Below are positions 6,015 through 6,740 of a stretch of DNA of 6,740 nucleotides, in pieces. Below the pieces are notes generated by a model. The model saw nothing but the letters and a program-made list of their open reading frames with translations, did not search any database and had not been told where the DNA came from. The first letter of the stretch is position 1. Every line of letters begins with the position of its first letter. Origin of the DNA: an uncultured Francisella sp. (GTDB lineage Bacteria; Pseudomonadota; Gammaproteobacteria; Burkholderiales; Neisseriaceae); contig CAJPTP010000057.1 in NCBI GenBank assembly GCA_905373555.1, positions 1-6,740 on the forward strand, written 5' to 3'. The translations under genes were made by a program, and so were the position numbers.

Positions 6015-6020
6015 CTTATA
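6015..6020 (-). promoter_or_regulatory. Possible purB -10 element
   Basis: TATAAG on the minus strand is a 5/6 match to TATAAT. It would start transcription near 6008, about 119 bases before the purB ATG. The -35 match at 17-18 bases is poor (TTATAC). Confidence 0.35.
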
Positions 6021-6039
6021 TTAAAACTACAATTTTTCG

Positions 6040-6045
6040 TATAAT
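6040..6045 (+). promoter_or_regulatory. Possible -10 element for the lrp-like gene
   Basis: A perfect TATAAT lies in the AT-rich island. The -35 region at 17-base spacing (TTATAT) is weak, so the promoter may need an activator or may serve only partly. A start near 6052 would give a long, ~219-base leader before the ATG at 6271. Confidence 0.45.
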
Positions 6046-6096
6046 GAAAGATGATGCCTTAAGAATTTTCTCTCGGCGTCAAAACGTTTGATTGTA

Positions 6097-6242
6097 GCGC
6101 GCCCATGCGCGCGAACGGTTTCCGGGGGCGATCCCCGGATCGCCCGCCGCCGCGCAAAAGGTTCCATGCGGCGGCAAGAAAACTCGGCGAGGCGATCCCC
6201 CCAGCCCGAGCCGAGGGCTGCGGCGCAGCCGGCTTGCTGCGC
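6097..6242 (+). other. Hairpin-rich leader upstream of the lrp-like gene
   Basis: Successive inverted repeats: GCGCGC (6097-6102/6107-6112); GGGCGATCC (6126-6134/6137-6145); GCCGCCGC (6146-6153/6168-6175); CTCGGC (6183-6188/6210-6215); then two overlapping stems, GGCTGC/GCAGCC (6216-6230) and GCGCAGC/GCTGCGC (6223-6242), which share GCAGC and cannot form together. I recognise no known RNA family here. Confidence 0.45.
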
Positions 6243-6270
6243 TTTGCTCAACACGAAAGGTCCAGGGCGA

Positions 6271-6740
6271 ATGAAAGATTTCGACAAAACCGACTTGAAA
6301 ATTCTACAGGTTTTGCAAGGAAACGGCAGATTGACGAACGTGGAGCTGTCCGAAAGAATCGAGCTGTCCCCTTCGCCCTGCCTGCGCCGCCTCAAACAGC
6401 TGGAAGACTCCGGCGTGATCGAGAAATACGTCGCCTTGCTCTCGTCGCAGAAGCTGGGCTTGGGGCTGGAGGTCATCATCAGCGTCTCGCTGCAAAAGAT
6501 CCCGGGGATTCGCAGCCGTTTCGAGGATGAGGTGATGAAATGGCAGGAGGTGCAGTCCTGCCAAGCCCTGACCGGGCAGACCGACTACGTCCTGCGCGCG
6601 TTTTTCATCGACATGGAAGACTTCTCCCACTTTGTCTTGGGCAAGCTGCTGTCGCTGCCCGGGATCGAGAACGCCCAATCGAGCTTCGTGCTCAAGTCCA
6701 TCAAAAACACGACCGAGCTGCCCTTGGGCCACTTGGAGTG
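6271..6740 (+). CDS. Lrp/AsnC-family transcriptional regulator (3' end outside window)
   Basis: Lrp/AsnC proteins bind DNA as dimers and higher oligomers and respond to amino acids or related small molecules. The 156 visible residues begin MKDFDKTDLKILQVLQGNGR. The winged helix-turn-helix covers about residues 4-52, including LTNVELSERIELSPSPCLRR (21-40) and the usual LEDSGVIEKY hinge. The RAM ligand-binding domain follows (about 66-142), with TGQTDYVLRAF (101-111) matching the conserved TG-x-x-DY-x-L-R effector region. The reading frame is intact and reaches the right edge, close to the expected full length. The ATG at 6271 is the only early Met and has AAAGG (6256-6260) and AGGG (6264-6267) upstream. 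It is transcribed divergently from purB, and such regulators often control themselves and the adjacent gene. Whether it is global Lrp or a specialised paralogue cannot be decided: its HTH resembles Lrp, but the RAM domain looks divergent. Confidence 0.93.
   Translation, partial: MKDFDKTDLKILQVLQGNGRLTNVELSERIELSPSPCLRRLKQLEDSGVIEKYVALLSSQKLGLGLEVIISVSLQKIPGIRSRFEDEVMKWQEVQSCQALTGQTDYVLRAFFIDMEDFSHFVLGKLLSLPGIENAQSSFVLKSIKNTTELPLGHLE

Larger units (their letters stand above)
5890..6270. other. Divergent control region between purB and the lrp-like gene
   Basis: No gene is supported in these 381 bases. The purB side (5890-5990) carries a tandem 12-base repeat and a GGCCGCGG hairpin. The centre (about 6011-6060) is AT-rich, with only 12 G/C in 50 bases, and contains promoter-like hexamers on both strands. 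The lrp side (about 6097-6242) is GC-rich with a close succession of hairpins. Open frames crossing the lrp side run into the regulator gene in another frame and look like by-products of high GC. Confidence 0.7.

Noticed and set aside
6126..6175. Possible tRNA or CRISPR-like repeat in the purB-lrp spacer
   Set aside because: The stems do not form a cloverleaf, there is no T-loop GGTTCGA-type sequence, and no regularly spaced direct repeats are present.
6105..6530. 141-codon plus-strand frame across the lrp leader
   Set aside because: Half of it overlaps the Lrp/AsnC coding region in a different frame, and the rest covers the hairpin run. Its composition is Arg/Ala-biased.

Overview
The window looks like ordinary chromosome of a GC-rich betaproteobacterium, probably from the Burkholderiales. 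This placement is an inference. It rests on the resemblance of EF-Ts (especially its C-terminal ending), the E. coli-like 456-residue PurB and a Mfd-type C-terminus to beta/gammaproteobacterial proteins as I remember them; no database search was possible. I see no mobile element, CRISPR array, tRNA, rRNA or phage gene.

Layout from left to right: (1) the 3' end of mfd (+), encoding the last ~305 residues of the transcription-repair coupling factor, including an unusual ~130-residue low-complexity tail; (2) a 15-bp perfect hairpin between convergent genes; (3) ppk2 (-), a class I polyphosphate kinase 2; (4) a 411-base divergent spacer with a good promoter for the gene to its right and, on the minus strand, a terminator-like hairpin plus U-run inside what would be the ppk2 leader; (5) a compact FAH-superfamily (FAHD1/YcgM-like) gene (+) with its own promoter, RBS and terminator; (6) tsf (-, EF-Ts) with a strong terminator; (7) purB (-, adenylosuccinate lyase) directly upstream of tsf; (8) a 381-base divergent spacer with an AT-rich promoter island and a GC-rich run of hairpins; (9) an Lrp/AsnC-family regulator (+) cut by the right edge just before its expected end.

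The genes are housekeeping or small metabolic genes, mostly in single-gene transcription units: DNA repair (mfd), polyphosphate-nucleotide exchange (ppk2), oxaloacetate or acylpyruvate chemistry (FAH family), translation elongation (tsf), purine synthesis (purB) and amino-acid-responsive regulation (lrp-like). I see no multi-gene novel system. The points most worth a second look are tsf separated from its usual partner rpsB and sitting behind purB, the attenuator-like leader of ppk2, the structured leader of the lrp-like gene, and the Gly/Ser/Tyr-rich tail on Mfd.
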